A DNA stretch of 7,983 bases from an uncultured Leucothrix sp. GTDB lineage: Bacteria; Pseudomonadota; Gammaproteobacteria; Thiotrichales; Thiotrichaceae. The stretch covers positions 1-7,983 of the forward strand of contig CALKXC010000003.1 of the NCBI GenBank assembly GCA_938004025.1. The letters run 5' to 3'. How positions within the stretch are numbered: position 1 is the first letter of the stretch; every line of letters starts with the position of its first letter. Below are positions 6,268 to 7,983 of this stretch, piece by piece. The notes beneath the pieces were generated by a model that saw nothing but the letters and a program-made list of their open reading frames with translations, searched no databases and was not told the DNA's origin. The translations under genes were made by a program, and so were the position numbers.

Positions 6268-6561
6268 ATGTCTAATCCCCCGTTAAAAACATCTGCAAAC
6301 ATCCCTGTTGTGTCAGACCTTGTAACGCCAGGTAATCCAGCATTAAGACAGCAAAATGAAGCTGGCAACAATGCAAAACCTAATCGATATGCCGATGCCC
6401 TAAATTCACGCATCGATGAACTCGAGTCAGCAATTGGTCAAGATACAATGGGAAGTCAAAGTCGAGCATTTGCAATTCGTGCAGAAGCAAGTCGTAACCG
6501 TATTCCACCGGCCAAAAAACTTAAAACAAAACAAGGCAAAGTCTCCAAAGACCTTTCCTAA
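6268..6561 (+). CDS. Small hydrophilic protein of unknown function between holC and valS
   Basis: I do not recognise a named family in this 97-residue protein. It has no signal peptide or membrane segment. The first 40 residues are rich in Asn, Pro and Ser and look disordered. Residues 40-57 could form one amphipathic helix (hydrophobics at L45, I49, L52, I56). The tail is strongly basic, with about seven lysines between 83 and 94, so it might contact nucleic acid or an acidic partner. It starts 15 nt after holC behind a strong Shine-Dalgarno, so it is probably the third gene of a pepA-holC transcript. From memory, other gammaproteobacteria such as Pseudomonas also carry a small hypothetical gene at this spot; homology was not tested. 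A replication or translation link is suggested only by location. Confidence 0.8.
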   Translation: MSNPPLKTSANIPVVSDLVTPGNPALRQQNEAGNNAKPNRYADALNSRIDELESAIGQDTMGSQSRAFAIRAEASRNRIPPAKKLKTKQGKVSKDLS

Positions 6562-6564
6562 TGA

Positions 6565-6593
6565 CTGATAAACCTGATTGCCGCACCTATAAT
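6565..6593 (+). promoter_or_regulatory. Candidate valS promoter P1
   Basis: A perfect -10 TATAAT at 6588-6593 is preceded, with a 17-bp spacer, by CTGATA at 6565-6570, which matches four of six bases of the -35 consensus. Transcription would start near 6600, about 100 nt before valS. The -10 box lies in the centre of the 6572-6614 inverted repeat. Consensus matching is the only evidence. Confidence 0.5.
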
Positions 6594-6614
6594 TAAAACA
6601 AGCAGCAATCAGGT
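6572..6614. repeat. Inverted repeat with 10-bp arms around the valS P1 -10 box
   Basis: ACCTGATTGC (6572-6581) is perfectly complementary to GCAATCAGGT (6605-6614). After one mismatch, GC at 6583-6584 also pairs with GC at 6602-6603, leaving a 17-nt AT-rich loop that contains TATAAT. The arm centres are 33 bp apart, close to three helical turns. It starts 11 nt after the small gene's stop, so it might instead be a 3' hairpin of that transcript, but no T-run follows. Confidence 0.6.
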
Positions 6615-6633
6615 AACAAGCCCTTTGAATCAA

Positions 6634-6655
6634 CACTGCAGTTCTAAGCAGTTTC
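6634..6655 (+). repeat. CACTGC...GCAGTTTC hairpin and 10-bp-period repeat before valS
   Basis: ACTGC (6635-6639) can pair with GCAGT (6648-6652), followed by TTC. GCAGTT also occurs twice in direct orientation, at 6638-6643 and 6648-6653, one helical turn apart. The motif CACTGC...GCAGTTT..C closely matches the hairpin before pepA (4314-4332). It lies in the spacer and -35 area of the second candidate valS promoter. Confidence 0.4.
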
Positions 6656-6658
6656 GGC

Positions 6659-6664
6659 TATAAT
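6659..6664 (+). promoter_or_regulatory. Candidate valS promoter P2 (-10 box)
   Basis: A second perfect TATAAT sits 35 nt before the valS start, preceded by CGGC. Transcription would begin near 6671, giving a short leader. The -35 region 17 bp upstream reads CTGCAG and is poor, so this promoter would be weak or activator-dependent unless the upstream repeats supply a binding site. Confidence 0.4.
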
Positions 6665-6699
6665 TCCGCCTTTCAAGATCACATCAGATAAGTATTGGC

Positions 6700-7983
6700 A
6701 TGGATAAGACTTACAGCCCGCAAGACATTGAACAGCGTTGGTACCAACAATGGGAATCAAAAGGATACTTCGAGCCAAGTGGCGAAGGTGAATCCTATTG
6801 CATCATGATCCCTCCTCCCAATGTAACCGGCACGTTGCACATGGGTCATGCATTTCAAGATACTGTCATGGATGCCTTGATTCGTTATCACCGGATGAAA
6901 GGCAGCAACACGCTTTGGCAGCCAGGTACAGACCATGCAGGTATCGCCACCCAAATGCTGGTCGAGCGTAAACTTAACGCTGAAGGACAAACACGCCATG
7001 ACTTGGGTCGTGAAAAATTCATTGAGCGCGTCTGGGAATGGAAAGAAGAATCTGGTGGAACGATCACTAAGCAACTGCGTCGTTTGGGAGCTTCACCTGA
7101 TTGGTCTAAAGAGCGCTTCACAATGGACGAAGGTCTTTCTGAAGCAGTCGGTGATGTATTTGAACGTCTTTACGATGAAGGTCTTATTTACCGCGGAAAA
7201 CGCCTAGTTAACTGGGACACGGTACTTCACACCGCATTGTCAGACATCGAAGTGCTCAACGAAGAAGAAAATGGCCACATGTGGCATTTCAAGTACCCAC
7301 TTGCAGATGCTGATGGCAATGCAACAGATGAGCACTTGATTGTTGCAACAACTCGCCCAGAAACCATGCTTGGTGACAGCGCGGTCGCCGTTCACTCTGA
7401 AGATCCCCGCTACCAACATCTGATTGGAAAATTCGTCAAACTACCTCTAGTAGGACGATTAATTCCTATCGTTGGTGATGAGTATGCCGACCCTGAGAAA
7501 GGTACGGGTTGTGTTAAAATCACACCAGCACATGATTTTAATGACTATGAAGTGGGTAAACGCCACGATCTAGAAGTTCTCAATATCTTTGATGATAGTG
7601 CTGCAATCAACAGTAATGCACCTGAAAAGTACCAAGGTTTAGATCGCTTTGTGGCTCGTAAGCAAATTGTTAACGATATGGATGAGCTTGGTTTACTTGA
7701 TGAAATCAAAGCACATTCATTACAAGTTCCAAGGGGTGACCGTTCTGGCAGCGTTATTGAGCCTTATATGACGGATCAGTGGTATGTTAAAATTGCTCCA
7801 CTTGCTGGACCTGCCATCGAAGCAGTTGAATCTGGGCGAATCAAATTCGTTCCTGATAACTACAAGAATATGTATTTCAGTTGGATGAATGACATTCAAG
7901 ACTGGTGCATTTCTCGCCAGCTATGGTGGGGGCACCGCATTCCTGCTTGGTACGATGAATCAGGAAAGGTTTACGTTGGTAAA
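6700..7983 (+). CDS. valS: Valyl-tRNA synthetase, N-terminal 428 residues (cut by window end)
   Basis: ValS charges tRNA-Val in the cytosol; it is a class I aminoacyl-tRNA synthetase. The frame is open from ATG 6700 to the window edge with no stop. E. coli ValS has about 950 residues, so a little under half is seen. [13 protein letters not shown] (38-50) carries the HIGH-type ATP-binding motif as HMGH. The inserted CP1 editing domain, which hydrolyses mischarged Thr-tRNA, is marked by [10 protein letters not shown] (217-226) and [15 protein letters not shown] (268-282). The catalytic fold resumes at [15 protein letters not shown] (about 401-415). The KMSKS loop, anticodon-binding and coiled-coil parts lie beyond the window. 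The start has no strong Shine-Dalgarno. The two TATAAT boxes upstream suggest its own promoter although it follows the pepA-holC block. Confidence 0.96.
   Translation, partial: MDKTYSPQDIEQRWYQQWESKGYFEPSGEGESYCIMIPPPNVTGTLHMGHAFQDTVMDALIRYHRMKGSNTLWQPGTDHAGIATQMLVERKLNAEGQTRHDLGREKFIERVWEWKEESGGTITKQLRRLGASPDWSKERFTMDEGLSEAVGDVFERLYDEGLIYRGKRLVNWDTVLHTALSDIEVLNEEENGHMWHFKYPLADADGNATDEHLIVATTRPETMLGDSAVAVHSEDPRYQHLIGKFVKLPLVGRLIPIVGDEYADPEKGTGCVKITPAHDFNDYEVGKRHDLEVLNIFDDSAAINSNAPEKYQGLDRFVARKQIVNDMDELGLLDEIKAHSLQVPRGDRSGSVIEPYMTDQWYVKIAPLAGPAIEAVESGRIKFVPDNYKNMYFSWMNDIQDWCISRQLWWGHRIPAWYDESGKVYVGK

Noticed and set aside
6757..7207. Several open frames on both strands near the start of valS
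   Set aside because: They overlap the unmistakable HMGH-containing valS reading frame, which is open to the window end; all are shadows.
1..7983. A hidden mobile element, CRISPR array or novel multi-gene system
   Set aside because: Coding is dense, collinear and almost all housekeeping; no transposase, integrase, terminal repeats, target duplications or spaced direct repeats were seen.

Overview
The window looks like an ordinary chromosomal stretch of a gammaproteobacterium. It is moderately AT-rich by eye (base composition was not counted). The support is the protein families and their order: rpe next to trpE echoes the Pseudomonas-type rpe-gph-trpE block, and pepA-holC-small ORF-valS is a classic gammaproteobacterial cluster. 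A marine Oceanospirillales or Kangiella-like host is my guess; no sequence search was possible. All genes lie on the + strand, and I see no mobile element, CRISPR array, tRNA or rRNA.

Layout. Positions 1-54 are the last codons of an unidentified gene, followed by a perfect 16-bp hairpin (70-105). rpe (172-861) encodes ribulose-phosphate 3-epimerase. The 171-bp gap that follows is regulatory. It holds a 10-bp-arm dyad (890-918), a plausible promoter (881-909), and a 12-residue leader peptide gene (941-979) ending W-R-W, which reads as a trp leader (trpL). trpE (1033-2538) and trpG (2535-3122) encode the two subunits of anthranilate synthase. They are joined without a gap to an RDD-family membrane protein (3122-3565) and a CPBP-family intramembrane protease-like protein (3562-4302). 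Every junction in this block is a 1- or 4-nt overlap, so it is probably one translationally coupled operon.

After a 58-bp gap comes pepA (4361-5833, leucyl aminopeptidase). holC (5833-6252, DNA polymerase III chi) overlaps it by 1 nt, and a small hydrophilic gene of unknown function (6268-6561) follows behind a strong Shine-Dalgarno. A 138-bp gap then carries two TATAAT boxes, an inverted repeat around one of them and a short hairpin. valS (valyl-tRNA synthetase) starts at 6700 and runs off the window end.

How the genes work together. The first operon commits chorismate to tryptophan synthesis and appears to sense charged tRNA-Trp through the leader peptide. Neither gph (expected between rpe and trpE) nor trpDC (expected after trpG) is present. 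The second block is housekeeping: peptide turnover, replisome clamp-loader contact and tRNA charging. I found no credible new multi-gene system. The points most worth a second look are the unannotated trp leader and its non-classical attenuation architecture, the membrane-protein pair attached to trpEG, the small gene before valS, and the dyad around the valS promoter.
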